Positions 10,531-22,460 of a stretch of 64,000 nt of DNA are shown here, one piece after another (the stretch's first letter is position 1; the number at the start of each line of letters is the position of its first letter). The stretch is from Cryptomeria japonica. Lineage: Eukaryota; Streptophyta; Pinopsida; Cupressales; Cupressaceae. The stretch is taken from assembly GCF_030272615.1 (NCBI RefSeq), contig NC_081408.1, positions 610,953,673 to 611,017,672 on the forward strand. The letters run 5' to 3'. The notes beneath the pieces were generated by a model. That model did no database searches. It was given only the letters and a program-made list of their open reading frames with translations, and was not told the origin of the DNA. Position numbers and translations under genes: made by a program.

Positions 10531-11042
10531 AGCCACAGGCAGAGGCAGAGGGTGGATATCCAGAGGAGGATGAGCTGATTGAGCTCAGGGAGATCTGCCA
10601 GGGCCAGGCAGATGAGATCCAGGATCTGGAGAGGGAGAGGGACCGACTCAGGACCAGGCTCAGGGATACTGAGCGGGAGAGGGATCAGGTGATTCAGCGC
10701 TACACAGAGGCTGAGACAGCGCTGAGGGCAGGGAGGCAGGCGGCAGAGGACACAGGAGCAGGCTACGCATATGTCCTGCGAGCCGGAGAGGAGATTGCCT
10801 ACTGGAGGGACCTGTATTATGGTGCCATGCCAGCAGATCAACGAGCGAGGAGCTTCCATAGACCATCGCGGATAGCGACAGCTACGGGAGGGAGCCGGAG
10901 GAGATAGGCATCGAGTGGTGGGGTCATGGGTCCTCCACCACCACCAGATAGGGGGGACAGGCAGTGTGATCCTGGAGCGGGTCCTTCTAGAGCTCAGATT
11001 CTGTCAAGGCCAGGCGGCTCTGAGGGAGGGAGTTCATCATAG

Positions 11043-12750
11043 CCATAGAAGGCTCCCTTGTATCAGTATTTGTACCATTTTGTATTATGATGTAGACACC
11101 TTCAAGTGATTGTAGCCATATGATTTTGACATCATTGTATCATGACATTTTATATATATATGAGATGATTCATCTTTGTGGTAGCTATATGCATGTGTAC
11201 CTATGTGATGAGATGTTCTTATGTGATACTTATGATATGGATGCAAATTTGTATATGATGCAATGCAATATATATATATTTTTCTTTTATGTTTTATACG
11301 TGATGCATGATGCAAATGTGAATGTATGAAATACAGATGAATATGATAATGCAAATGTAGATTGTGCTAACAGGTGTTGTGTGCAGGATGTGATGCAGTT
11401 GTGATATCTATATGTATGTGTGAAATGCTTATATGTGGAAATGCAGGTGCAAACTACATGAAATGAAAATGTTTTTGGTGTGTCATTATACTCAGTCATG
11501 TGATAGCAGGCTACGTGGACTCGAGAAGGATGATGGAAGTCAATCAAGAAAGGGGGATGAAAGACAGAAGATATGAAAGTGAAAGAGCTTCTTGTGCGTT
11601 ATCATCATTGAGCTTTATTATGGCAAAATAGGTTATGACAATCGAGGCATATGTTCAACCCAAAAAGTCATTGTACCTGTTTGCATGGAGATAAGACAGT
11701 CACAAACAAGGAATGCCCTAGTTCATACTAGACTCACAGTGTCCTCATATCCTTGGACAAGTCCTAGCATTACTAAAAGACAATCCACAGACAACAAATG
11801 CAAATAGGTGACGATACCCCATCCTCGCCTTTCTAGTCAAAGACATCCTGGAGATAGAATCTCTAGTCAGAGACATCCTGGAAAAGCTAAAAGACATGTC
11901 ACCAGAAAGATAAAATCAAAAGAAAACCAAGACTTGACACCCACATCCACTGTAGTCCTCAAGTTTAGTGTCTCTTGTCACTTGTATAAGTCTTATTTGA
12001 TTGTGGTCACAATGTTAACTTTCACAAAAAGGATAGATAGCACTGAACCATATGTTGTCTGAGTCTGTTGAAAGATTTGATTTGGTTGAAGCCCATTGTT
12101 GCTGCTGGCTCATCTGAAACTGACTGAATCCATGAAACTGATACTTTATTGCGGAGAAGACGAAACTTTATTGCGGATCTGTGATGCAAATGTTGCTTTA
12201 TTGCAGATTGTGCGCGAATAGACTGAAGAAAGCTGAAAGAAACCGTACTCCTCAAAACATGTGATGTTCTCAGTTCCACACCCATCACTAGACGTAGGAA
12301 TTGCCTTAGCCATAGATAAGATCTGACTTATTATGGATGGAAAGGGAGTGAAAAGGGGGGTTTATTATGAACGGCTAACCAATCTTGGGTAGATCAATAA
12401 CAAGCCATGATGGGAATGGGTAAGTTTATTATGAACGACTAGGTTGTGAGTGTGTGCAAAGTGAAATGATGAAAGTGAATCCTGAAGGAGGGAGGAGCAA
12501 TGTCTCTACGCATGGCGCTGGTGACCGAGTTTTCACCATAGTACTTGCCCAGGGCGCCACCAAAGTGGTTTTCACCGTTGGACGAAATTATTTCTCTTTA
12601 CTTTTTTCGATTTTTCAATTTTTTTTGTTGTCACAAGGCGCCTGTTTGCCAGGTTTTCACCAAGTAACGATTTTTTTGTTTTTATAATTTTTTTGTATTT
12701 TTGAATTTTTTTGATTTTTTTGTATTTTTGAAATTAGGATATTCCAAAGA
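11043..12750. other. Non-coding spacer between the PMD gene and pol
   Basis: No supported gene. Small repeats occur: a 38 bp duplication containing TCTAGTCARAGACATCCTGG at 11832-11880; three CTTTATTGCGGA-like units at 12140-12205; two GTTTATTATGAACG units at 12359 and 12425; two GGCGCC-plus-TTTTCACC blocks between 12550 and 12665; and a T-rich tract (TTTTTGTATTTTTGAA units) at 12585-12735. It is the spacer downstream of pol on the element's strand and downstream of PMD on the other. No AATAAA was found close after the PMD stop. Confidence 0.5.
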
Positions 12751-12751
12751 G

Positions 12752-13246
12752 CTATGTGTAGAACCTGCGAAGGTGCATGTTGTTGATAGGATCCTCCAAA
12801 GGTTCACCTTCTGTAGTTGAGAGCTGATATGCCCCAGATCCATATACTATTGTAATGATGTAAGGACCAAGCCAATTTGGTTCGAACTTTCCCTTCTTCT
12901 CTCTATTTTGCTGATTTTTGGGATTTTCTCTGAGAACCAAGTCACCTACTTCAAATGTGCGAGGCTTGACTTTATGATTGTAGCTACGACTCATTCGTTG
13001 TTGGTAAGCCTTGAGGTGATTAAAAGCAGTTTATCTCCGTTCATCCAGCAGTTCTAATTCTTGTAAGCGAGAGACCCTGTAATCTTCATCGTTGATGATG
13101 TTTTGCAAAGAGACCCGTAAAGAAGGTAACTCGACCTCAATAGGCAAGATGGCTTCAGCGCCGTAGACAAGTGAGTAGGGTGTAGCTCCTGTAGGTGTGC
13201 GGACACTTGTGCAGTAGGCCCAAAGTGCAGGATTGAGTTGGATATG
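12752..13246 (-). pseudogene. Element A pol, integrase C-terminal part
   Basis: Continues the integrase frame after a TAG near 13244 that interrupts it. Readable parts are the PYSLVYGAEAILPIEVELPS block typical of the integrase end, a second stop near 13031, then VGDLVLRE, KFEPNWLGPYII and a HLRRFYT ending just before TAA at 12752. That ending is typical of pol in Tat-type elements. Confidence 0.85.
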
Positions 13247-14839
13247 CTAGTTACGGCCAGCGTCGTCGACTGTCTTTTTGAGGATTTTAAGAATTGTTTT
13301 ATTAGACGCCTCAGCTTGGCCATTACCTTGGGGGTAATATGGTGTGGAGAAACGATGGGAAATATGGAAGTGGTCACAGAGTTCATGAACATCCTGATTT
13401 TTGAAGGGATGCCCGTTATCAGTAATAATGGACTTAGGAATACCATATCGGCAAATGATATAGTTAAGGATGAAAGTAGCAATTTGTTTCCCAGTGACTT
13501 GTGTGAGAGGCATGGCTTCAATCCACTTTGTGAAATACTCTGTGGCTGTGATAATGAATTTATGACCATTGGAAGAAGGATGGTGAATCTTGCCTATGAG
13601 ATCGAGTCCCCACTGACAAAAGGGCCAAGGAGACACAAGTGGTTGTAGTTCTTGTGCTGGTGCATGTATGAGGTCTCCATGAATTTGACATTGCTTACAT
13701 TTCTTGACAAACTGATATGAGTCTTTTTCCATATTGGGCCAGTAATATCCAGTCCTGATGAGTTTCTTGGCCAAGGTAGGACCACTAGCATGCGGACCAC
13801 ATATCCCTTCATGCACTTCACGTAACACAATCTGAGCTTCGTCGCTTTCTAAACATCTAAGAAGAGTGCCATCTAGACCTCGTCGGTATAGGATATCAGC
13901 TAGAATGACATATCGAGAGGATTGGCGAATGAAAGTGCGGCGTTGGTTATTCGATAGATCAGGAGGTAGGATATTGTTGCGAGGATATGTGAATATGGAA
14001 CCATATAACTGAGATTCGGGACCAACAACGCATATCATTTCAGTAGGAGTGATCTCATATGAAGGAACCAACAGGTTGTCTACCAGGAACTCATAGTAGG
14101 TCTCATTTTGAGACAGATCAATTAGTGAAGCAATTGTAGCCATGGCATCTGCAGCACGATTCTGCTCTCTTGGTATCTGCTCAAAATCTATCTTTGTGAA
14201 GTGCTGTTTCAAATCATCTACCAGTTGCTTGTAAGGCATTAATTTTTCATCTTTTGTTTGGTAATCATCAGTTGCTTGATGGATGACAAGTTGAGAATCC
14301 CCAAAAATACGAAGTTCTTGGATCTTCCACTGAACTGCAATTCGTAATCCAGTTGTTAATGCCTCATATTCTGTTATATTGTTAGTGCAAGGAAATGATA
14401 AGCGGTATGATTTTGGTATAGAATCGCCTTGAGGAGTTATAAAGAGAATACCAGCTCCTGCCCCATGTTGTGTGTATGAACTGTCAAAGTACAGTTGCCA
14501 TGGCCTTGCCTGTGATATTGTTAAAATGGATTCATCTGGAAATTCTGAATTTAGAGGAACATCATCTATCATGGGAGCATCTGCTAATTGATCCACGATT
14601 GCTTGTCCTTTTATTGCTTTTCTGTCTACATACTCGATGTCGAATTCACTCAGGATCATTACCCACTTGGCCAGTTGCTCAGTAAGTGTAGCTTTGTTGA
14701 GAAGGTATTTTAATGGATCAATTCTTGCAATCAACTTAGTCTTATGAGTGAGCATATAATGTCGTAATTTCTGTGAAGCAAAGACCACGGCGAGACATGC
14801 ACGCTCGATTGATGTGTAGTTTAGCTCATATCCCACCAA
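13247..14839 (-). pseudogene. Element A pol: RNase H, second RNase H and integrase core
   Basis: A 530-residue open stretch. Residues 1-110 are the end of the Ty3-type RNase H (YTSIERACLAVVFA, LAKWVMILSEFDIEY). Residues about 150-280 form a second, plant-type RNase H with acidic residues in YFDSS, NITEYEAL, GDSQLVIHQ and NRAADAMA. Then follow an HHCC zinc module ending KKCKQCQ, and an integrase core with D in WGLDLIG (about 417), D in ITDNG (474) and E in GNGQAEASN (510); the last two are 35 residues apart as in DD35E. The start is not a true gene start: the frame is entered from RT through a frameshift at the C6 run 14902-14907, where one extra base is present. Confidence 0.92.
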
Positions 14840-14901
14840 TGTGCGACTGATATAGTATACTGCTTTTTCCTTGCCGTCAGCAATTTGTTGTGCTAGGAGT
14901 G

Positions 14902-14907
14902 CCCCCC
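14902..14907 (-). other. Frameshift in a C6 run within element A RNase H
   Basis: Reading the minus strand, the ATPTALGALLAQQ block of the RNase H is in frame only if this run has five bases. The six seen here split the RT frame (ending 15114) from the RNase H/integrase frame. Slippage in a homopolymer is the simplest cause; a sequencing or assembly error is possible. Confidence 0.7.
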
Positions 14908-15113
14908 AGTGCTGTTGGAGTAGCTGATATGTATAGTAGCAAAGGCTGATCTGGAATTGGTGGCATCAAAACTGGCGGATTCAAAAGATAATCTTTGAGC
15001 GTTTGAAAAGCTTGTTGACAGTTATCATCCCATTTGAACTTAATATTTTTATGTAGCAGGTGCTGAAAAGGATTACACTTATCTGCAAGTTGTGCTATGA
15101 ATCTTCGTATAGA

Positions 15114-16922
15114 CTAGAGTCTCCCTTGTAAGGATCGAAGTTGACTGATATTTCTGGGTGGCGGCATGTCCAAGATAGCCTTGACTTTTGCTGGATCGGC
15201 TTCGATTCCTCTTTTAGACACAATGAATCCTAGGAGCTTCCCAGAGGTTACTCCAAAGACACATTTCTTGGGGTTTAATCTTACTTTGTATTTTTCCAAC
15301 CGATCAAAGATGACTGAAAGTATGTCCAAATGTGTATCTCTGTCTATTGATTTTTCCAAGAGATCATCAACATAATCTTCCACGGTTATGTGCATGAGAT
15401 CGTGAAAGATAGTGGTCATTGCTCTTTGATATGTAGCGCCTGCATTTTTCAGCCCAAAGGGCATGACATTCCAATAGAAAGTTCCCCACAGACAAGTGAA
15501 TGATGTTTTGTGTTGATCCTCGGGTGCAATCCTAATTTGATTATAACCGAAAAACCCATCCATTAAAGATAACATTTCGTGACCTACTGTGAGATCAACG
15601 ATCAAGTCGATATTTGGTAATGGGAAGTCATCTTTCAAACAAGCTTTGTTGATGTCTCTGAAATCTGTACATATTCTGATGCTGCTATCTGGTTTACTGA
15701 TAGGTACTAAATTGGAGATCCATTCGGGATAATCAATTGGGTGTATGAATCCGACATCCAATAACTTCTCCAGCTCTGCTTTGACTAGTAATGCCACTTG
15801 TGGATGCATTTTCCTTAATTTCTGTTTCACTGGCTTTGCCCCCGGTTTGACTGTCAAATGATGCATTACCAAATCTGGATCTAGTCCAGGCATATCAGCG
15901 TATGACCATGCAAAGTTGATTTGTCGTTCTTTGAAGAAACTTATGAATTTTCCCCTTTTGGACTCTGTCAATGATTGAGCCAGGAATATATTGTGTGGAA
16001 CCTTTTCTGTACCAATGTTTGTCTTGATAGTCTCCTCTACCAACATGGATGATTTTTCCTCATATGATGCTGGGAGAATGTCGAGCCTTCCATCTTCGGG
16101 TGCCTCAGAGAGGTTTTCGCCCTCAGATACGTCCTTTCTTTTTACTTTTTTGAAATCAGATAGCGCCACAGTGTGGTTTTCACCATAAGACCCTTGATTT
16201 GTTCTTATTTTCACATTTTTGCGACTGGAAGGTCCGACGCCCTCACCAAAATATGCCATGTTGTTGAGTTCTATGGTGTATCCTGCTTTGTGGTCCCCAG
16301 GGAGAAGATCATCTCGTATGCCAAGATAGTCAATAATAACTTCGTCATTTTGGAATGTATCAAATTGTGTTGGTCCTTCATAATCCCAGTCAATGAGTTG
16401 GTAGTGAACAAGGGGAAGGCCTTTAATGTTTTCAGAGTTTGCGGGGCTAAGAGTGAAGATGTGGTTATACTCGGGTATATCGAGGCAATTGTCGAGGTCA
16501 TCGATGGCACTCTCCTCATCAGTTTCGATCGCAAGCAAATCCAAATTGTCGTCACTAGTAGCGCCTTCCGGGACAGGTGTCCTCATCCTATGTGATTTCA
16601 ACCTAAGACCTTGAGACGAAGACTGTGCGGAATCCTTATGGGTTGTTTCTTGACCAACTCTGAACTTTTTATAAAATTCCTCTTCTTCTGTGGGTTCATC
16701 TGGCTCTCTGAATGTCTCGGTGAGCTCATAGTCACTGGAGGATTTGTCTGAACCCCATTCCCATTCGTTGGAATCTGTGGAATAGTAATCCTCTTGTTGA
16801 ACTTTGGCAACTTTGATTTGTGATGGCTCTTCTATCCTTTTAGTATGGATCTTGGAAGTCAAAAAACCAAGTCCCTTTGAGCGTTCCCTTTTTACAGTCA
16901 ATTCAGGTTGTAAGGGCTCCAT
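15114..16922 (-). pseudogene. Element A pol: reverse transcriptase
   Basis: A 602-residue open stretch. The first 300 residues are a charged linker between protease and RT. RT motifs follow: ADMPGLDPDLVMHHL, KPGAKPVKQKLRKMHP, the FRDINKACLKDDFPLPNID block, MDGFFGYNQI, WNVMPFGLKNAGATYQRAM, and the catalytic VEDYVDDLLEKS with the two aspartates, then LNPKKCVFGVTSGKLLGF. These are Ty3/gypsy RT blocks of the Tat-like type. The stretch ends at a TAG (15114-15116) inside the conserved LQGRL-x-SIRRF region, so the frame is broken just before RNase H. Confidence 0.95.
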
Positions 16923-17036
16923 GACGCCTTCTTTGCGTAACCCAAGAGGGCTTTTTCTATCATACCTGAATTTTTGTAGAATCTTGAAGCCTTTGCCATA
17001 TTTCTCACAAGGTATATTGATCTAATCATGTGTGTC

Positions 17037-18050
17037 CTATTCAATGTCTTTGTAAAGCATTTTGTATAAATCTTCCTCTTCTAGTTCGCCCCATCTTTGA
17101 AAGGTAGTAGGATCCCATTTGAGTATCATGATGGATATTTGCTTGTTAGGATGTGGCCTTCCATATTCTTTTGGAGAGCTCATGACTTGTCGTAAATACA
17201 TTGTCTGATTTAAAGTGTATTCTCCCATGCCTTTGTCTTGAAATTTGCCTTTAAGTTCACCTTGTTTTGATGTCGAAGGTTTCAATGACTCAGGGTCAAT
17301 GTATGCCGAAGAAGGAGCAGCCTCACGATTACTGGGAATGATGGTCTCAGTATGTGATCTCAGGTTATTGCAATATATGAACGGATTAGGATCACCGTTA
17401 ACTGTTACCTTGACTCCATTATGAGGAAACTTAATGCATTGATGATATGTCGATGGGACTGCCCTCATTTCATGAATCCAAGGACGTCCTAGCAATATAT
17501 TGTATGTGAGATCCAGATCTAGGACCTGACAAACCACATCCTTTGTGACTGGCCCAATTCTTAGAGGTAAGGTGACTGTGCCCTTGGATGAGCGCTCTTC
17601 ATCATCATATGCCTTGATGGTGATTTGATTTGTTGAATTCACAACTTTATCAAAATATCCCAATTGTTTAATAGTGCTCAATGTACAAATGTTTAGACTA
17701 GCTCCTCCATCTATCAGGACTCACTTTATTTGATGTTTGTGTATGAAGGCTTCAACATGTAAAGGTGCATTATGTGGCTGACTTACGGAGGCGTCATCAG
17801 CTTCTGTGAATGTAAGGGAATGTGGAATGGAAAGGTATCCCACCATGGCTTGAAACTGGTCCACGTTCAGATCAGTAGGAATGGTAGTGTCTCTCAAGAT
17901 TTTGTCAAGAATAGCTTTATGAGTAGGGGATATGCGTAAGAGCTCAAGGATGGAGATGAGCACGGGTGTCTTCCCTAACTGTTCTACAAGGTCATACTCA
18001 GGCTTGGTTGATGAAGAAGCGGTATTTTTAGTGGAGGCACCTGGCAACAT
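17037..18050 (-). pseudogene. Element A aspartic protease region
   Basis: Two open pieces in one frame (18050-17721 and 17681-17037) separated by a TGA at 17721-17723. The protease active-site block VLIDGGASLN lies right after that stop, followed by the flap and core blocks DLTYNILLGRPWIHEMRAVP and HQCIKFPHNG, all typical of Tat-lineage proteases. Two TAG codons near 17037 and 17022 separate it from the RT linker. The frame is shared with gag and RT, so gag-pol was probably one polyprotein. Confidence 0.88.
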
Positions 18051-18368
18051 AATCTTACCTCGACGGGTTGTAACATGACATTCAGAGGTATGTTTGGAAA
18101 AAGATCCAACACCTCTTAGAACAATCTTGGGTCTCTAAGGAGGATTCTCAGGGTTTTTGTTCTTGATGGTGATAGTAGAGATATGATTGTCCATCGAGAT
18201 ATGATTGATAGTTGAGTCATAGTTGTAAGGTGCTCTAGTATAGTTGGCTTGATCATCTGTGACTTTAGCTTTTCCTTTGTCATGCTTTGGGAATGGTTCC
18301 TTAAACATCTCATGCTCTTGGTTGGATGAGTGTCCCTCAATCTCAATATCACCTCTATCAATGAGATC

Positions 18369-20276
18369 TTACACAATGTTCTTCAGTCGATGGCAATTTC
18401 CTGTCTTGTGACCCTTGCTCTTATGAAATTCACAATACTCATCATCATTCCACCAATTTGGTTTGACCTTTGGTTCATATGGAGGAAAATCTGGAACTGT
18501 GATCACTTTGTTTGCCACAAGCTTTTTGAAGACTGATTCAAGTGGTTCTCCCAATGGGGTATACTTCCTTCGTGGTCTAGAAGTTGTTTGAGTATTCACT
18601 TGATTGTTTGTAGAACTTGATCTCGAAAAGATGAATTTGGGTCGCACTGTATTGGCATCAACAACACCATCATTGACTGTGTTTTTGTTTTTATTCCAAA
18701 ATCTTGGCTTATCTTTTCCTTTAAAGTCATCTTTGTTTTCCTTGAATATCTTAATGACTCCTTGTTCAATTAAGACCTTTTCTGTTGCTAAGCCCTTTTC
18801 AATAACATCCTTGAAGGTGGAAAAACAAGCTTTTCTTAGATCATAGCCAATGTCCCTATTAACATTTTGTGTGAACATTTCTACCATTTGTTTCTGTGGA
18901 ATTTCACAAGAGCATCTGCTAGCTAGATTTCTCCATCTTTGTAAAAATGATGCAAAAGATTCTCCCTCCTTTTGCTTAGTATTGCACAAAGTAGTGACTG
19001 AGATATTTGTTTCTATATTGTAGGAGAAATGCTGAATAAATGCCTCTGCTAAGTCACCCCATGACTTAATACCAGGTGGTAATTGAGAGAACCATTCCAT
19101 AGCTTGATCGCCTAAGCTTTGTGGGAACAACCTCATCAAATATGTTTCTTCTGCCGCTACCTCAATGCAAGCTGTGAAAAATTGTCTTATGTGTGCCTTG
19201 GGGTCTCCCTTTCCTCTATACTTGTCAAATTTTGGCATCACAAAGTGTGCAAGAAATGGAGGCATTTGAATGCTCTTATCAAATGGATAAGGACATATGT
19301 CTCTCATAGTGTATGTTGGTTTTGGTGTACTCATGTCCTCCATTTTCTTTTGTAAATCTCTAATTTGTTGCTCCAAATTGCTCTAAGGTGGAGATCGATT
19401 TCTTGTAGCATACCCCATGTTTGAGACACCAATTTGAGGAGGAGCTTGTTGCATGTATGGATGATATTGATCATACACATGTTCATATGGAGGAGGTCTA
19501 TATTGATGCGGCATATAGGGAGCACTTGGTATAGCTTCATGTTGAGGAACCCCATATCTATTTTGTGCATGTATACCATATTCTATAGGCATGTCATGTT
19601 CTAATGTGTTGCCCCCAAATTTGACATGAGGTTTCCTTGTGTCCAAATTTTGAGCATGCTTTTGAATGTCCAATTGTTTTGATTGATCCATAGCTTGAGC
19701 ATGTGATTGAGCATATCTATCTGCATAAGGCTTCCATAATGGTCTCCGAAGGTAAGTATCATACGTTTGAGCATGTGTATGTGGGACTTCTGGTTTTTGA
19801 AGCAAAGCGGCTGGTGATTTAGGTACCATATGCGGTCCTCTATTTCCTCCACTATTGGGTCTCCTTTGATCCATGTTGGAGTGAGTTTGTTGCGAGGGTC
19901 GGTTTTCCATAAGTTGAGACATGTCAAAGTCATGAGGTATTTTAGCTCCACTTTGTGCCATCATGTGTAAGAAGTATTGTCGATCCCTCCTCATTATTTC
20001 TTCAACCAATCTATTGAAATGGGGATTCATAATGGATTCTTCTACATCTACTGATTGTATTGAAAAGTTGTCCACATTGTCATTGTGTGTAGCATTGTTG
20101 TTTGTAGTGTCTGCATTTTCCACATTGGGAATGTTTCTATAAACATCCATGTCAGGCAATGTAGTGTGCTCAGGATTGAAAAATAAATCATTGTCATATT
20201 CATAAGAACTCATGTTTGCGGATTTTTGAGATTCTCTAGCTTTTCTCCTAGATTTTTGAAGGCGGGTTTCAACCAT
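18369..20276 (-). pseudogene. Element A gag
   Basis: One frame of about 635 residues with a TAG at 19383-19385. The N-terminal 297 residues, from an ATG at 20276, are low-complexity and rich in N, Q, H and P. The C-terminal part is a retrotransposon gag domain: MPKFDKYRGKGDPKAHIRQF, MRLFPQSLGDQAMEWFSQLP, FASFLQRWRNLASRC. A zinc knuckle variant C-x2-H-x4-H-x4-C follows in CEFHKSKGHKTGNC. The frame continues past a TAA (18369) and a TAG near 18134 to the protease. Gag packages the element RNA in virus-like particles. Confidence 0.92.
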
Positions 20277-20764
20277 GAACTAGGTGTTTGACAAAGATGT
20301 GAGAGACTAGATGAAAAATGAAAAGAGTATGGAAGACCAAGAGTTTTATGGAGTGTAAATGAATCTTGAGGTGTACTTGCAATGTCCAAAGTGTAAGACC
20401 AAGTATGTATGTAGTAGAGTAGGTGTGACTTCTAAAGAGATGATAGTTTCTCTTGATGAGGTAAGCTGACCTTGACTCTAAGTAAGACCAAATGAGACCC
20501 AAAGGTAAGAAACCTTGATGAGGGACCACTTAGCAAAGTGTAGTTGTATGTAGTGTGTTGACAAAGTATGATGAGGACAAGCAAGTGACCTTTTGACCCA
20601 AGTTTAGACAAGTATGAATGTAAAATGAGATGTGAAGCAATGATGGACTATATGAGACCCAAAGACAGGTTGAATGCTAGATGAAACCTAAAGAAACAAC
20701 CTAGGAAGCTCAAGTATTCCAAAACTAATTTCTTTTGTTTGCTGGACTGTAAAAATTTTCAATT

Positions 20765-20935
20765 CTGGACACAGACGCTTCTGTATGCTTCACAGACGTG
20801 ATTACCAGACACAAACGTGTCTCTGTTCGACACAGACGCTTCTAGACACACAGACGCTATTATGTTCTTCACAGATGCGCTTAGATGACTCAGACGCGGT
20901 TAAAACAGACACAGACTCGTTTATGTAAACTTCGT
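20765..20935. repeat. Motif array II: about eight ACACAGACGC units
   Basis: Units such as ACACAGACGCTTCTG, TCACAGACGTGATTACC, ACACAAACGTGTCTCTG and ACACAGACGCTATTATG lie about 20-22 bases apart, shortly upstream of gag on the element's strand. Confidence 0.82.
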
Positions 20936-22127
20936 GCAATTTTTCCAATCTGTGAAGTTGTTTTGTTGTGACCAAATCCGACTGTTTGACTATTTTTCGT
21001 GACAAGAGGACACAATGTTGATGAGGATTCAATGTTTGCAAGTGTTTAGACTCCAAAAGTGTGTTGTTTGATGTAAAATGTTTTGCATACACTTGAAGAC
21101 ACAAAAGACACAATGTTTTGCTGTTTGGTCTTGAATGTTTGAATGTTTAACATAAGACAAGCACAATTCTTATGGCTGGCCAAGACAATAGTTGTTGATC
21201 CCACATAGGGTTTTACCCCCAAGGCTACGCTATTCAGAGTGGATACTTAGATGTTTGACCTCACTGGCTCCACCCTCGGCACTCACTTCTTGGGTCAGCC
21301 AAGCATCAGTCCCCATGAAAACTGCCCATGGCGAACTTTGTATCTCTACTAAGAACCATATCTGTGTGGGCCACTACCAGAGGTCCGACCTCCTGCCTCA
21401 ACAACTAGAAGGATTTGGGCTTCTAAAACAAAAAGGTGCTAGTAAGGGCATCCGCTCGTGTGGCCATACATGCGGCACTTTCATCTCTGTAAATACAGAA
21501 GGCTCCCAGCCGGTAGGGGTTACGCCCTACAAATGATCAAATAAATTTGATCAAACGGGTTTATGGGGAGACATAGTGTCGGTATGAACTAATCAGCACA
21601 CGTTATTCATAGTTTTCACCATGAATACATTTATTTATAGTGGTTTGGAAGAAGATGGCTTTTCTTTTGCTACCACTTGGGTCGTTCTCTTCTCACTAGT
21701 AGTCCTAATGACCACACGGGAAGACAGGCCCTCTAAAGATTAAACAAAAAGAGCCTATTGCTCAAGACACAAAAGACAATGATTCAATTTTAGTGCACCA
21801 ATGGAAGTATTTGCTAATCTATGAAAACAAGGCACACAACAAAATTTCAAAACCCTAGCCAAGGACCTGCAACAAAATTTGTTAGTAGTTTGGGTTGTTT
21901 CAAATGATCACCCCTTCCTGCAAGCACACAAGTTAGGTAAATTTTAAAAACCCAAAAGACTTTGTGAAAGAGGGGCCTTCAACAAAAACGTTTTGCTTCC
22001 AAAACAAGCTGCACAAACTTAGTTAGCTAGATCTGAAAGGGTTAGTCCAAAAATATACCAGATTTGAAACCCTAAGTGCGAAATCTGAAAACCAAATCAA
22101 TGAAAATTTTAAAATTTTGAAACAGTA

Positions 22128-22372
22128 ACAACACAGACGCTGTTACCCATGACACAGACGCAGTTTTGTGACTCACGGACATGGCCAAAAACCACAGACA
22201 CCCTTATCGGACATAGACGCGAGCAGAAACAACACAGACGCGCTTATGAAACACAAACGCTCCTGTCTGAGACCTGCAAAATAAAACTTGTCAAAAACAC
22301 AGATGCTACTCCAGCTTCCGCAGATGCTCCTGAAAATCAGAGACACGATCTGAAAGTTCATAGACGCGAAAA
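22128..22372. repeat. Motif array III: about eleven ACACAGACGC units
   Basis: Units such as ACACAGACGCTGTTACCC, ACACAGACGCAGTTTTGTG and ACACAGACGCGCTTATG, about 19-21 bases apart, with one longer gap near 22275-22300. The array begins about 110 bases inside the 5' LTR. Same motif and strand as array II; opposite strand to array I. Confidence 0.82.
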
Positions 22373-22460
22373 AACCTAAAATGTCGTCGAAAAATGTCTG
22401 ATCTGCAACTTCAAAAACGCAAAATCTGCAACAAAAGGGTTAAATGCAAAGGGACAAGAG

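Larger units (their letters stand above)
8230..11042 (+). pseudogene. Antisense plant mobile domain (PMD) gene in element A, two exons, decayed
   Basis: Exon 1 (8230-8295) starts at an ATG with G at +4 and encodes 22 residues; donor GTAAGT at 8296. Intron 8296-9101 ends TTTGACTGCAG. Exon 2 (9102-11042) joins in phase 0, giving a 668-residue frame. PMD hallmarks in order: LLTALAERWHSETCTFHLP, the MTVTLEDVYRILHIPIDG block, LQVWAYEHLP, VIWRPYLG and YILERQLVDRVCR. After an acidic and glycine-rich linker (DDDDDGGGDGG), a charged coiled-coil-like segment runs from about 10573 to 10700, and a proline/glycine-rich tail ends at TAG 11040-11042. PMD occurs in MAIN/MAIL-type plant nuclear proteins and in transposable elements. 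In-frame stops: 9597, 9837, 10005, 10113, 10470, 10476, 10500, 10905; no frameshift seen. Product role in the element is unknown. Confidence 0.85.

Noticed and set aside
9868-10859. Minus-strand frames of 185 and 206 residues opposite PMD exon 2
   Set aside because: Low-complexity shadows of the GC-rich coding strand; leucine/serine/proline-rich only because CAG and GAG codons are read backwards.
13238-13648. Plus-strand frame of 136 residues opposite integrase
   Set aside because: Antisense shadow of a conserved coding region.
21192-21536. 114-residue plus-strand frame in the element A leader
   Set aside because: Mixed composition but no motif, no conserved partner in the window, start codon not ATG-supported.
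20765-22372. CRISPR-like regular arrays
   Set aside because: Units are imperfect, spacing is too short and the setting is a plant retrotransposon; no cas genes.
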